Source: Billgrantia lactosivorans (lineage in GTDB: Bacteria > Pseudomonadota > Gammaproteobacteria > Pseudomonadales > Halomonadaceae). From it: DNA of 64,000 nucleotides. The stretch spans positions 310,286 to 374,285 of the forward strand of contig NZ_QHGY01000003.1 of NCBI RefSeq assembly GCF_003254665.1, written 5' to 3'. A program made the translations under genes and the position numbers. The notes below the pieces were generated by a model. The model ran no database searches and was not told the origin of the DNA. It saw only the letters and a list, made by a program, of their open reading frames with translations. Shown here piece after piece: positions 1 to 7,985 of this stretch. Every line of letters starts with the position of its first letter. Positions within the stretch are counted from its first letter, which is position 1.

Positions 1-182
1 AGGCGCTGATCGCGCGCGGCGTGATCGGCGACTACCGCGAGCCGGGGCTGATGCGCTTCGGCTTCGCGCCGCTCTACCTGAGCCACGAGGACGTGTGGCA
101 GGCGGCGCGGCAGCTGCGTGAGGTGCTGAGCGCAGGCGAGCATCTGGCGCCGCGCTTTCAGCAGCGCGGGGCGGTGACCTGA
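1..182 (+). CDS. kynU: kynureninase, C-terminal fragment
   Basis: The first 182 bases encode the last 59 residues of a protein whose start lies outside the window; the frame begins at base 3 and ends at TGA 180-182. The tail contains GVIGDYREP, the stretch [17 protein letters not shown] and the ending FQQRGAVT. This is the conserved C-terminus of kynureninase, the PLP enzyme that cleaves kynurenine or 3-hydroxykynurenine to (hydroxy)anthranilate and alanine in tryptophan breakdown. The catalytic part is not visible, so the call rests on the tail alone. Confidence 0.82.
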   Translation, partial: ALIARGVIGDYREPGLMRFGFAPLYLSHEDVWQAARQLREVLSAGEHLAPRFQQRGAVT

Positions 183-279
183 AGGGCTGCCCAGGCCAAC
201 GACTGATTCCGTAGGCTTTCATGCACAGTGGCTGCTCTTGGGGGTACACTGGTCGTATCTGACGCTTCGAGGCCGTGAC

Positions 280-696
280 ATGCCTTCCACGCATCGTCGT
301 GATGACATTGAGCTTCACCAGTTGATCCTTCGGGCGCTTGCGCCGTTCGAAGAGATCGAGCAGGTCGTGCTATTCGGCTCGCTCGCCAAGGGGCGCGCCA
401 GGCCCGACAGCGACCTCGACCTCGCAGTGGAGGCTCGCCGCCCGCTGACCAGCGACAAGAAGATAGTCTTGATCGAGGCGCTGGCCCTGGCGTGCTCCCG
501 CCCTGTGGATCTGGTTGATCTAAAGACGGCCGGCCAGCCGTTGCTGACACAGATCGTCACCTCGGGAGTTCGCTTGAAAGGCAGTGATTCGGCCTGGGCT
601 CGGCTGGTCTACCGCAACATCATCGACAACGAGGATTTCGTTCCATTGCAGCAGCGGATCCTCAAGGCGAGGCAGGCGGCATGGATCAACTCCTGA
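280..696 (+). CDS. mntA: MntA-type nucleotidyltransferase antitoxin
   Basis: This 138-residue protein has a minimal nucleotidyltransferase fold. The motif GSLAKGRARPDSDLDL starts at residue 33 and fits the GSX10DXD signature, with G33, S34, D45 and D47. In MntA/HepT systems this enzyme neutralises the HEPN RNase toxin by adding AMP to a tyrosine beside the toxin's active site. The ATG at 280 is chosen over a TTG at 238 because the family aligns from about here. Its 3' end overlaps the start of the hepT remnant by 16 bases, the usual operon arrangement. The antitoxin appears intact while its partner is not. Confidence 0.85.
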   Translation: MPSTHRRDDIELHQLILRALAPFEEIEQVVLFGSLAKGRARPDSDLDLAVEARRPLTSDKKIVLIEALALACSRPVDLVDLKTAGQPLLTQIVTSGVRLKGSDSAWARLVYRNIIDNEDFVPLQQRILKARQAAWINS

Positions 697-1102
697 TCAA
701 TCAATAACTGGAGTCGTTGCGCCGCTGCATCATGCGACTCGAAAGCCGCTGCCCGAGCAGCGTCGAGGCCCTGGAAGCAGATGTCGATGCTCAGGACATC
801 TTGGCGCTCAATCTCACCCGTGCCGTTCAGCTCTGCGTTGACATCGCTTCGCACTGGATCGCAGAGCACCACGAGCTGACGTCACCCCCATCACCATGGG
901 TCAAAGCTTCGAGGTACTCGCAGAGCGTGGGCTGATCAGCCAGGAGCTTGCCGACAACTTGAGAAAATCGGTCGGCTTTCGCAATATCGTGGTCCTCAAT
1001 TACGAATCGGTTAACTGGCAGGTGGTGTTCGCCATTTGCCGCGACCATCTCGAACAGTTCAGGCAGTTTGCCCGCGTGTTCATGGACCCATCACTCCGCT
1101 GA
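681..1102 (+). pseudogene. hepT: HepT (HEPN/DUF86) toxin, inactivated
   Basis: The frame starts MDQLLINQ, meets TAA at 705-707, then continues in frame with LESLRRCIMRLESR as HepT proteins do. A shift of one base between about 870 and 896 moves the rest into another frame, which resumes MGQSFEVLAERGLISQELA and ends at TGA 1100-1102. The HEPN catalytic motif R-X4-H reads R-N-I-V-V-L-N-Y: codon 995-997 is CTC (Leu) where His is expected. The Arg and the Tyr that MntA modifies remain. Three independent lesions make sequencing error an unlikely full explanation. Confidence 0.85.
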
Positions 1103-1169
1103 AGCTTGCTCCTTTCAACCGAGACAACCGAGTGTTGCTCAGTTCACATCTGTGTGCCCTTGTTTCTCG

Positions 1170-2483
1170 CTAGTTGATCATCCCGGGCAGCCAGGTGGCG
1201 ATCCCGGGGAAGACAATCAGGATAGCCACCAGTAGCATCGAGCAGAGGATGTACGGGATGGCCGCGGCATAGATCTCACGCATGCTGGTCCCTTTGGGCG
1301 CGACGCCTTTCATCACGAATAGCAGCAGCCCCAGCGGTGGGGTTGAGAAGCTGATCTCCAGCGCCAGCAGCATGATGATGCCGAACCAGATCGGGTCGAA
1401 GCCCAGCACCTGGGCCAGCGGGAAGAAGAACGGCACCGTCAGCATCATGATCGAGATCTGCTCCATGAAGGTACCGAGCACCAGCAGCACGGCGAACATG
1501 GCGAGCAGCATCAGGATCGGCGCCAGATCGAAGCTGGTGGCCCACTGGATCAGCCCGCTGGAAGCGCCCGAGAAGGCCAGCAGCTGGCTGAAGGTGGCGG
1601 AGCCGAAGACGATCAGGTAGGCCATCAGCGTGACCTTCAGTGCACCGATGACGGAGAGCTTGAACGCCTCCCAGGTCATGCAGCGATAGATCACCGCCAG
1701 CACGATGGCCCCCAGGGCGCCGAATGCCGCCGCCTCTGAGGGCGTGGCGAAGCCCATCAGCATCAGCGCCACGATGAAGACCATCACGCTGATCATCGGC
1801 AGGATGTCGGAGCCGATCAGTTTCAGCTTCTGGGCGAACGGCACCGGCTCGAGTTCATAGTTGGGTGCCGCTTGGGGATCGATGCGTGTCTGGATCCAGA
1901 TGGTGGCCAAGTAGAGGCCGGCCAGCACCAGGCCCGGCAGGATGCCGGCGATCAGCAGGGCGCCGATGTCGACCTTGGCCAGCGTGGCCAGCAACACCGC
2001 CAGCGCCGATGGCGGAATGATGATGGCCAGGCCCCCGGTACCCAGGATCGGGCCGATGGCCATGTGCTTCTTGTAGCCGCGTCGCTCCATCTCCGGTACC
2101 AGCAGCGAGCCCATCAGCGCGGTGGAACCCATCGACGAGCCGCTCAGGGTGGAGAAACCGGTGCCCCCGACGACGGTCACGTAGGAGAGCCGCCCGGGAA
2201 CCTTGCCCATCAATTGATCGATGGCATTGAACATGCGCATGCCCAGGCCGGTGCGGAAGAACAGCTCACCCATCAGTAGGAACAGCGGTATCGGCACCAG
2301 GTTGAAACTGGAGAGTGCGCCGAAGCCGTTGTTCAAGAGCTGGATGAGACCGTTCTGACCGCCCATGAAGTGCCAGGCGCCGATGACGTTGGCCGCCAGG
2401 AAGGCGAGGGCAATGGGCGTGCCAATGGCCATGAAGCCGAGAATGAGGGCCAGCAGAAAGGCCAGGGCCAGATACCATTCCAT
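1170..2483 (-). CDS. dctM: TRAP transporter large permease (DctM family)
   Basis: The 437-residue, strongly hydrophobic protein has the DctM/TRAP-L pattern of about a dozen membrane segments, including the stretches GTGFSTLSGSSMGSTALMGS and GPILGTGGLAIIIPPS. It forms the sodium-coupled transport core with the small permease and the periplasmic receptor. The start MEWYLALAF at 2483 is chosen because its ATG overlaps the dctQ stop (TAATG), which implies translational coupling. It is the last gene of the leuC-leuD-dctP-dctQ-dctM arm, so its substrate is probably a carboxylate handled by that island. Confidence 0.92.
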   Translation of the reverse strand: MEWYLALAFLLALILGFMAIGTPIALAFLAANVIGAWHFMGGQNGLIQLLNNGFGALSSFNLVPIPLFLLMGELFFRTGLGMRMFNAIDQLMGKVPGRLSYVTVVGGTGFSTLSGSSMGSTALMGSLLVPEMERRGYKKHMAIGPILGTGGLAIIIPPSALAVLLATLAKVDIGALLIAGILPGLVLAGLYLATIWIQTRIDPQAAPNYELEPVPFAQKLKLIGSDILPMISVMVFIVALMLMGFATPSEAAAFGALGAIVLAVIYRCMTWEAFKLSVIGALKVTLMAYLIVFGSATFSQLLAFSGASSGLIQWATSFDLAPILMLLAMFAVLLVLGTFMEQISIMMLTVPFFFPLAQVLGFDPIWFGIIMLLALEISFSTPPLGLLLFVMKGVAPKGTSMREIYAAAIPYILCSMLLVAILIVFPGIATWLPGMIN

Positions 2484-2989
2484 TATTCCTTGATCCCCGC
2501 TTCGCCGCTGTGAAGGATGTCCCGCCCGACCACGAAGCGGGCGAATTCGATGGCCATCATGGTGAAGCACACCGGGTAGGCGATGGTAAGGATCCACTTC
2601 GGCACGAAGAAGGCGCGCACGTCATAGTCGTTGCGTGCAAAATTCATCGACACCAGGTCATAGCCCTTCCACGCCAGCACTGCGCATACCGCCACGCAGA
2701 GCAGTGCCACCAGGCGGCTCAGCACCTGAAGTGCCGCAGGGGGCAGGATCGAGGTGAGCAGCTCGATGTGCACGTGCCCCTTGTGCCTGACCAGCCAGGG
2801 TGCCCCCAGCAGTGTCAGGTAGAACATGGCGTACTCGGTGGAGAGAAAGAACCACGCCGAGGGCTGCAGGCCCAGGTTGCGGATCAATACGGAAAGCACG
2901 ATGGCCACCATCAACCACACCAGCATGATGGCGGCCAGCAGGGCCATGCCGTTGAGCAACAGCCGATAAGCACGACTCGCGTAATGCAT
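2483..2989 (-). CDS. dctQ: TRAP transporter small permease (DctQ family)
   Basis: This 168-residue protein has four predicted membrane segments. The W-L-V-R-H-K-G-H-V-H-I-E-L motif near residues 85-97 is typical of DctQ subunits. It acts as the membrane scaffold between the DctP receptor and the DctM channel. Its stop overlaps the dctM start by one base. It lies 78 bases downstream of dctP, and that gap holds a GC-rich hairpin. Confidence 0.92.
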   Translation of the reverse strand: MHYASRAYRLLLNGMALLAAIMLVWLMVAIVLSVLIRNLGLQPSAWFFLSTEYAMFYLTLLGAPWLVRHKGHVHIELLTSILPPAALQVLSRLVALLCVAVCAVLAWKGYDLVSMNFARNDYDVRAFFVPKWILTIAYPVCFTMMAIEFARFVVGRDILHSGEAGIKE

Positions 2990-3033
2990 AGGAATACCCG
3001 AAGGCGAAGGAGTGTCGGAGCGAACGAAACCAT

Positions 3034-3060
3034 GGGGCCGACTGCATGGTGGCCGGCCCC
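3034..3060 (-). terminator. intercistronic hairpin between dctP and dctQ
   Basis: The arms GGGGCCG (3034-3040) and CGGCCCC (3054-3060) form a perfect 7-bp stem with a 13-base loop in the dctP-dctQ gap. No T-run follows on either strand, so a full terminator is not supported. A role in partial termination or in stabilising the dctP message, to give excess binding protein over permease, is inference. Confidence 0.35.
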
Positions 3061-3067
3061 GCGACGC

Positions 3068-4069
3068 TTACAGGTCGTTGAACTTTTCGATCAGCTCATC
3101 GTAGTGCTCCAGGCCCGTCGGATGACGCTCCATCTGGCTGCGCATGCGCTCCCAGGTGGCTTCGCGGGCGGCTTCGGAATAGCGCTTGCCGGCTTCGCCC
3201 TCCAGGCGGAAGACCTCCATGCCGTCGGCCTCCAGTTCGGCCTGCTGCTCTTCCGCCAGCACCTCGAAGCGCTCGGCGCTGGCGCGCTCGTGCTCGATGG
3301 CGACTTCCTGGAGGATCTGCTGGGCTTCCTCAGTGAGGCCGTTCCAGCTTTCCTGGTTGACGATCACGCCCATGTCGGTGGAGAAGAAGGCCGGGTCGAT
3401 GCGGTAGTTGAGGAAGCGGTCCCAGTTCAGGTCCTTCAGGCCGATCTGGGTCCAGCCGGTGGCATTGACGACATTGCGCTCGAGCGCCGAGTAGACATCG
3501 GTGGTGGGCAGGCTGATCGGCTCGGCGCCGAGGTAATCCTGGAAGAAGGCGTCATACACCGGGTTGCTGCGCAGGGTCAGCCCGGAAACGCTGAGGTTGC
3601 CCTCTTCGTCCAGGCTCGGTTCGTCGATGGTATACAGGTTGTAGCTTACGCCGCTGTCGAACCAGCCCAGGTAGTAGACGCCCATCTTGTCCTGGTGGAT
3701 CTGGTTGAGCAGGTCGATGCCGCCGTTCTCGCGGGCATGGATGGCATTGGTATTGGAGGCCACCAGGGCGTCGCGCTCGGGCACGGTGCCGGCATAGAAG
3801 CTGGCGGCGGTGTAGGCCATGTCGACCACACCGTTGCGCACGGCGTCGGGCTGCTCGGATAGCCCGATCACCTCGGGGCCGCCGCGCACCTCGATCTGCA
3901 CGACGCCCTCGCCGCGCTCGTTCACCTTGTCGACGAACTCGAGGAAGCTCTCGGTATAGATCAGTGACGGCGGGAAGGCGTGAACGGCGGTAATGCGGTC
4001 GACCGCCAGGGCGTGGCCGGAGGCCATCATCGTGGCCAGGCCGAGAGAGACGATGAGAGGCTTGTTCAT
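3068..4069 (-). CDS. dctP: TRAP transporter periplasmic solute receptor (DctP family)
   Basis: The 333-residue protein begins with a Sec signal peptide (MNKPLIVSLGLATMMASGHALA) and continues as a DctP-type receptor. The start at 4069 is chosen over a frame start seven codons earlier because AAGGAGAACAATC sits directly upstream of this ATG. Receptors of this family normally bind a carboxylate through a conserved arginine in the second half of the protein. The surrounding LeuCD-like and alkylmalate-lyase-like genes suggest a mono- or dicarboxylate, or an imide-derived acid, as ligand; this is inference. Confidence 0.9.
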   Translation of the reverse strand: MNKPLIVSLGLATMMASGHALAVDRITAVHAFPPSLIYTESFLEFVDKVNERGEGVVQIEVRGGPEVIGLSEQPDAVRNGVVDMAYTAASFYAGTVPERDALVASNTNAIHARENGGIDLLNQIHQDKMGVYYLGWFDSGVSYNLYTIDEPSLDEEGNLSVSGLTLRSNPVYDAFFQDYLGAEPISLPTTDVYSALERNVVNATGWTQIGLKDLNWDRFLNYRIDPAFFSTDMGVIVNQESWNGLTEEAQQILQEVAIEHERASAERFEVLAEEQQAELEADGMEVFRLEGEAGKRYSEAAREATWERMRSQMERHPTGLEHYDELIEKFNDL

Positions 4070-4136
4070 GATTGTTCTCCTTGTAGACATCGAGTATGTA
4101 ATGCTACTTGCTGTTGCCCCATGGGGCGGTTAAGCG

Positions 4137-4778
4137 TCAGCCCCGGGAGATGATCTTCCCGGCGGTTACTGTCACGTCGAACCAGGGGTATTGCTGTGAG
4201 TACCCGTCAGCAAAGCGCTGGATCGCCTGCGCGTGCTGCCGGGTCATGTCGATATCGTCCCAGCCGTTGAGCAACTTGGTGCGCCAGGTCGGGGCGATGC
4301 TGAATACAATGCTCAGGTCGCCGACGCTGATGCGCTGCGCCTCCAGGTCGATGTGCAGCGAGCCGGGCGCCTCGCCCAGGGTCGCGAGTAGAGTTTCGGC
4401 GTCCTCCTCGCTGACCGTGGCCGGCAGCAGGCCGTTGTTGACCGAGTTGGAGGCGAAGATGTCGCCGAAACTGGGGGCGATCACGCAGCGAAAGCCATAG
4501 TCCACCAGGGCGTAGACCGCGGCCTCTCGGGATGAGCCAGCACCGAAGTTGCGACGTGCCACTAGCGTGTTCGCCTGTGCCGCCTGAGGATGATTGAGGA
4601 TGAACCCTTCGACTGGTCGGCCGTCCTCGTCATGGCGAAGGTCGTGAAGCAGGAACTGGCCATAGCCGACGCTGCGCGGTTCCTTCATGAAGCGTGCCGG
4701 GATCAGCTGGTCGGTATCCACATTGGCCCGTGGCAGCGGACAGGCCAAGGCATCGAGTGTCTTGATCGGTTCCATCAT
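4137..4778 (-). CDS. LeuD-like hydro-lyase small subunit, divergent
   Basis: This 213-residue protein has the swivelling-domain fold of the isopropylmalate isomerase small subunit, with PLPRANVDTDQLIPARF near the N-terminus and FGDIFASNSVNNGLLP later. The usual FGCGSSREHA motif reads FGAGSSREAA here, so a Cys and a His are replaced by Ala. That makes a substrate other than isopropylmalate plausible; dimethylmaleate and citraconate hydratases belong to this family. The start is one of two adjacent ATGs (4778 or 4775) that overlap the leuC stop as ATGATG, so expression is coupled. No leuA or leuB lies nearby. Confidence 0.85.
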   Translation of the reverse strand: MMEPIKTLDALACPLPRANVDTDQLIPARFMKEPRSVGYGQFLLHDLRHDEDGRPVEGFILNHPQAAQANTLVARRNFGAGSSREAAVYALVDYGFRCVIAPSFGDIFASNSVNNGLLPATVSEEDAETLLATLGEAPGSLHIDLEAQRISVGDLSIVFSIAPTWRTKLLNGWDDIDMTRQHAQAIQRFADGYSQQYPWFDVTVTAGKIISRG

Positions 4779-6184
4779 GCGGCTCCTGACAGCTCGCGAA
4801 CATCGGCCAGATGCCCGGCCACGGCCGCCGCGGCGACCATGGCCGGCGACATCAGGTGGGTCCTGGCGCCCGGTCCCTGACGGCCCTTGAAGTTGCGGTT
4901 GGTGGTTGAGGCGCAGCGTTCGCCCGGCGGTACCAGGTCGCCGTTCATGCCCACGCACATGGAGCAGCCGGATTCCCGCCACTCCAGCCCCGCCTGGCGA
5001 AACACGACGTCCAGCCCTTCGGCCTCCGCCTGGCGCTTCACCTGGGTGGAGCCCGGCGAGACGATGCCTGGCACCTTGCTGCGGCGGCCGCGCAGAATCT
5101 CGGCGGCGGCGCGCAGGTCCTCCAGGCGGGCATTGGTGCAGGAGCCGATGAAGACGCGGTCGATGGCGACATCGGTGAGCGCCTGACCGGGCGCCAGGCC
5201 CATGTAGTCCAGGCTGTCGCGTGCCTGTCGGGCACGCGCGGCGTCCTCGATGCGCGACGGGTCGGGCACGCACTGGTCGATGGGCAGCGCCTCCTCCGGC
5301 GAGACGCCCCAGGTTACGGTGGGAGCGATCTCGGCGGCCGCCAATGTCTCTTCCCTGTCGAATCGGGCGTCGGGGTCGCTCTGCAATGTCTGCCAGTAGG
5401 CTAGCGCCTGGTCCCATTGCTCGCCCCGAGGAGCGAAGGGGCGCTCGCGCAGGTATTCGAAAGTGATTTCGTCGGGGGCGATCATGCCGCAGCGGGCACC
5501 GCCCTCGATGGAGAGGTTGCACAGCGTCAGGCGCGCTTCCATCGACAGGCCGCGAATGGCGCTGCCGGCGTATTCGATGGCGTAGCCGCGGGCGCCATCC
5601 GCCCCCAGACGGGCGATCCAGGTCAGCGCGATATCCTTGGCTGAAATGCCGGGAGCCAACTCGCCATCGACGGTAAGGCGCATCTTCTTCGGCCGGGTCT
5701 GCCACAGGGTCTGGGTGGCGAGCACATGGGCCACTTCCGAGGCGCCGATGCCGAAGGCGATGCAGCCGAAGGCGCCGTGTGTGGAGGTATGGCTGTCGCC
5801 GCACACCATCAGCAGCCCGGGCTGGGTGAGTCCCTGCTCCGGGCCAAGCACATGGACGATGCCCTGGCGCGGGTCGTCGAGGCCGAACAGTGTGATGCCG
5901 TGCTCGCGAGTGTTGGCGGCGAGCTGTTCGATCATGCCGCGAACCTTGGCGTCGCCGATGTCTTCGAGGTGGCGGGTCAGGGTGGGCACGTAGTGATCGG
6001 CGATGCCGAAGGTCAGGTCGGCTCGAGCCACCGAGAGTTCGCGCTCACGCAGCTTGTTGAAGGCATGGAAGGAACCCTCGTGCACGAAGTGCCGATCGAT
6101 CCACACCAGGCTCTGGCCGCTTTCGCTGCACAGGATCTCGTGGGCGTCCCACACCTTGTCGAACAGGGTCTTTGGCTTGGTCAT
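4775..6184 (-). CDS. LeuC-like aconitase-superfamily hydro-lyase large subunit
   Basis: The 469-residue protein is an aconitase-superfamily large subunit. The [4Fe-4S] ligands C349 (in GSCTNAR), C407 and C410 (in GCSMCVG) are all present, so an active dehydratase/hydratase is expected. The N-terminal region departs from housekeeping LeuC: DHYVPT replaces the usual DHNVPT and HEGSFHAF replaces the common HEVTSPQAF. It pairs with the divergent small subunit downstream. Its place beside an alkylmalate-lyase-like gene suggests hydration of a substituted maleate rather than leucine synthesis. The start at 6184 (MTKPKTLFDK) matches the family N-terminus. Confidence 0.87.
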   Translation of the reverse strand: MTKPKTLFDKVWDAHEILCSESGQSLVWIDRHFVHEGSFHAFNKLRERELSVARADLTFGIADHYVPTLTRHLEDIGDAKVRGMIEQLAANTREHGITLFGLDDPRQGIVHVLGPEQGLTQPGLLMVCGDSHTSTHGAFGCIAFGIGASEVAHVLATQTLWQTRPKKMRLTVDGELAPGISAKDIALTWIARLGADGARGYAIEYAGSAIRGLSMEARLTLCNLSIEGGARCGMIAPDEITFEYLRERPFAPRGEQWDQALAYWQTLQSDPDARFDREETLAAAEIAPTVTWGVSPEEALPIDQCVPDPSRIEDAARARQARDSLDYMGLAPGQALTDVAIDRVFIGSCTNARLEDLRAAAEILRGRRSKVPGIVSPGSTQVKRQAEAEGLDVVFRQAGLEWRESGCSMCVGMNGDLVPPGERCASTTNRNFKGRQGPGARTHLMSPAMVAAAAVAGHLADVRELSGAA

Positions 6185-6325
6185 GTCGCTCGCTTCGCCG
6201 CGGCTGCGTCTAGTGAGTGGCGTTCGGCCACTTCGCGTGTCGTTGTCTGTCAATCTACATGCCTGTCACATACAACTATCCCAAGCGCATGCCACAGGTC
6301 AAATGTATTTTATTGTCTTTTTAAT

Positions 6326-6339
6326 CTGTCCTATAAATA
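6326..6339 (+). promoter_or_regulatory. candidate GntR operator half, leuC side
   Basis: CTGTCCTATAAATA at 6326-6339 lies between gntR and leuC. The reverse complement of a near-identical string, CTGTCCTATGCATA, occurs at 7273-7286 in the other control region of the island. The word AAATGTATT is also present in both regions (6301-6309 and 7265-7273). Sharing of both words at the two ends of gntR supports a common regulator site, probably for the local GntR protein. Confidence 0.4.
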
Positions 6340-6369
6340 GAACATTTGGCTGGTAGAGCGTCCGGGCGT

Positions 6370-7185
6370 TCAGGCCTCGTGGGGCTCCGCCTGCGCAGGC
6401 TCAGACTCGGTAGCTACCGGTTCCCAATATCGGGCTGCCTCGTCGCCGGTACGGTTGAGGTCGATCTGGATGCGGTAGCGGTCGGGGCGGTAGAGCGCAT
6501 CGAGATGCTCCACGCCATGCCCTTCCTCGTCGTACACCACCCGGGTCAGTGAGATCAGCGGCGAGCCCACCGAGACGTCCAGCGCTTCGGCGACCTCGTG
6601 GGTGGCCAGGGTGGCCGAAATCGTCTGGGCCGCATGGTCGACCTTCACGCCGCTGCGTTCGAGCAGGGCGAACAGGGGGGTCTGCGCCAGATCCGCCTCG
6701 TTGTAGTGCAGGGCGATGTGCTCCGGCACATGGGTGACGAGGTAGGAGAGCGGCTTGTCATCGGCCATGCGCACGCGGATCGAGCGCTGTACGCGCTCTC
6801 CGTCGCGCAGCCCGAGGCTTTCGCGCACCGGCTCCGTCGGTTTGACGTAGCAGAACTCCAGCAGCCGCACCCGGGACGATTTGCTCATCTTGACCAGGTT
6901 GGGCATCAGGTTGGCGACGCTAGCGGTCATCACCGTGGCGTCCAGCGGTTGTTCCAGCACCACGGTGCCCAATCCAGGCTTGCGTGCCACCAGCCCCGCC
7001 TCGTTGAGCGCCTGCATGGCGCGCCTGACCGTGACCCGTGAAACACCGTACTGCTCCGCCAGCTTCAGCTCGCCGGGCAGCTTGCGCCCGGGTGCCAGCC
7101 GGCCGCTGAGGATTGCATCCTTGAGCAGCAGATAGATGCGATGGGACTTGGTGCCTCCGACGGCATTCGCATGCGTATCGGTCAT
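6370..7185 (-). CDS. GntR-family (HutC subfamily) transcriptional regulator
   Basis: The 271-residue protein has an N-terminal winged helix (residues about 13-80; PGELKLAEQYGVSRVTVRRAM) and a C-terminal UTRA effector domain of the HutC/FarR type. It sits between the two divergent arms of the catabolic island and is read in the same direction as leuCD-dctPQM. It is most simply their ligand-responsive repressor, sensing a pathway substrate or intermediate. The start at 7185 is chosen because the winged helix follows closely; the frame upstream is low-complexity and AT-rich. Confidence 0.9.
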   Translation of the reverse strand: MTDTHANAVGGTKSHRIYLLLKDAILSGRLAPGRKLPGELKLAEQYGVSRVTVRRAMQALNEAGLVARKPGLGTVVLEQPLDATVMTASVANLMPNLVKMSKSSRVRLLEFCYVKPTEPVRESLGLRDGERVQRSIRVRMADDKPLSYLVTHVPEHIALHYNEADLAQTPLFALLERSGVKVDHAAQTISATLATHEVAEALDVSVGSPLISLTRVVYDEEGHGVEHLDALYRPDRYRIQIDLNRTGDEAARYWEPVATESEPAQAEPHEA

Positions 7186-7272
7186 GGTTCGGTCCTTGTT
7201 CTCGTGGCGGATCGCTATGAGCGGGTTGATGAAGTGCTTGACGTGATGCACGCAGTAGACATAGAAATGTAT

Positions 7273-7286
7273 TATGCATAGGACAG
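7273..7286 (-). promoter_or_regulatory. candidate GntR operator half, tautomerase side
   Basis: On the minus strand this reads CTGTCCTATGCATA, matching the site at 6326-6339 in 12 of 14 positions. It lies between the divergent starts of gntR and the tautomerase operon, in a locally AT-rich stretch. No complete dyad is visible, so the exact operator boundaries are unknown. Confidence 0.4.
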
Positions 7287-7354
7287 CTTTGTGTGCCATG
7301 CATTCCGAAGAATAGCGCCAAACAACGATAAAGGCTTCCTTGGAGATTTCCTTC

Positions 7355-7930
7355 ATGCCCGTCATTCAGGTCAGCCTGATCCGTGGCTATTCCGGCGAAC
7401 TCAAGCAGCGCCTGTGCAGTCGGCTTACCGACGCCGTACGCCGCAGCATCGCCGCGGATCCGGATGGCATCACCGTGCTGCTGCACGAGGTGGAGCCCGA
7501 TGCCTACATGCGCGGCGGTCGACCCAGGACACCGGGCGGCGCCAGTGGCGACGAGGAGGCAGGCGAGGCTGCCACGGATGTGGTGCGCAGCTTTCTCGAG
7601 GCCATGGAGGCGCGCGACATGCCACGTGCCGAGCGCCTGCTCGACGAGGATTTCACCATGACCTTCCCCGGCGGCGTCGAGATGGCGCGCCTGGAAGAAT
7701 TGGTCGCCTGGGCCGGCGAGCGCTACCGCTTCGTGCGCAAGCGCATCGATGCCTTCGATATCTGCGACCAGGGCGATCAGGCGACGGTGGTCTGTCACGG
7801 CGAGTTGCACGGCGAATGGCCTGACGGCACACCCTTCTCCGGCGTGCGCTTCATCGATCGCTTCGAGTTGCGCCACGGCAGGCTCCTGCGCCAGCAGGTC
7901 TGGAACGACTTGGCGCTGGCGCGCTCCTGA
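7355..7930 (+). CDS. tautomerase-SnoaL/NTF2 fusion protein
   Basis: The 191-residue protein has two parts. Residues 1-60 look like a 4-oxalocrotonate tautomerase subunit: MPVIQVSL places a proline directly after the initiator Met, where the family's catalytic Pro1 lies. From about residue 72 a SnoaL-like/NTF2-fold domain follows (VVRSFLEAMEARDMPRAERL onwards, ending WNDLALARS). GGAG at 7342 precedes the ATG at 7355 with good spacing, which fixes the start that exposes Pro1. It is the first gene of the right arm, 55 bases before the lyase gene. A role in enol/keto or double-bond isomerisation of a ring-opened intermediate is inference. Confidence 0.75.
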   Translation: MPVIQVSLIRGYSGELKQRLCSRLTDAVRRSIAADPDGITVLLHEVEPDAYMRGGRPRTPGGASGDEEAGEAATDVVRSFLEAMEARDMPRAERLLDEDFTMTFPGGVEMARLEELVAWAGERYRFVRKRIDAFDICDQGDQATVVCHGELHGEWPDGTPFSGVRFIDRFELRHGRLLRQQVWNDLALARS

Positions 7931-7985
7931 ATCCGGGCCTGTTGTCCTTTATCCCTTACCCGACCGTTTGAGGAACCCTATAGTC

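Noticed and set aside
2510-3862. Long open frame on the plus strand opposite dctQ/dctP
   Set aside because: It is opposite well-supported TRAP genes, has a His/Gln/Val-rich composition typical of antisense frames in GC-rich DNA, and matches no family.
4137-6184. Reading LeuCD as the housekeeping leucine enzymes
   Set aside because: Motif changes, absence of leuA/leuB and linkage to a TRAP importer and lyase favour a catabolic paralogue, though a whole-genome check was not possible.
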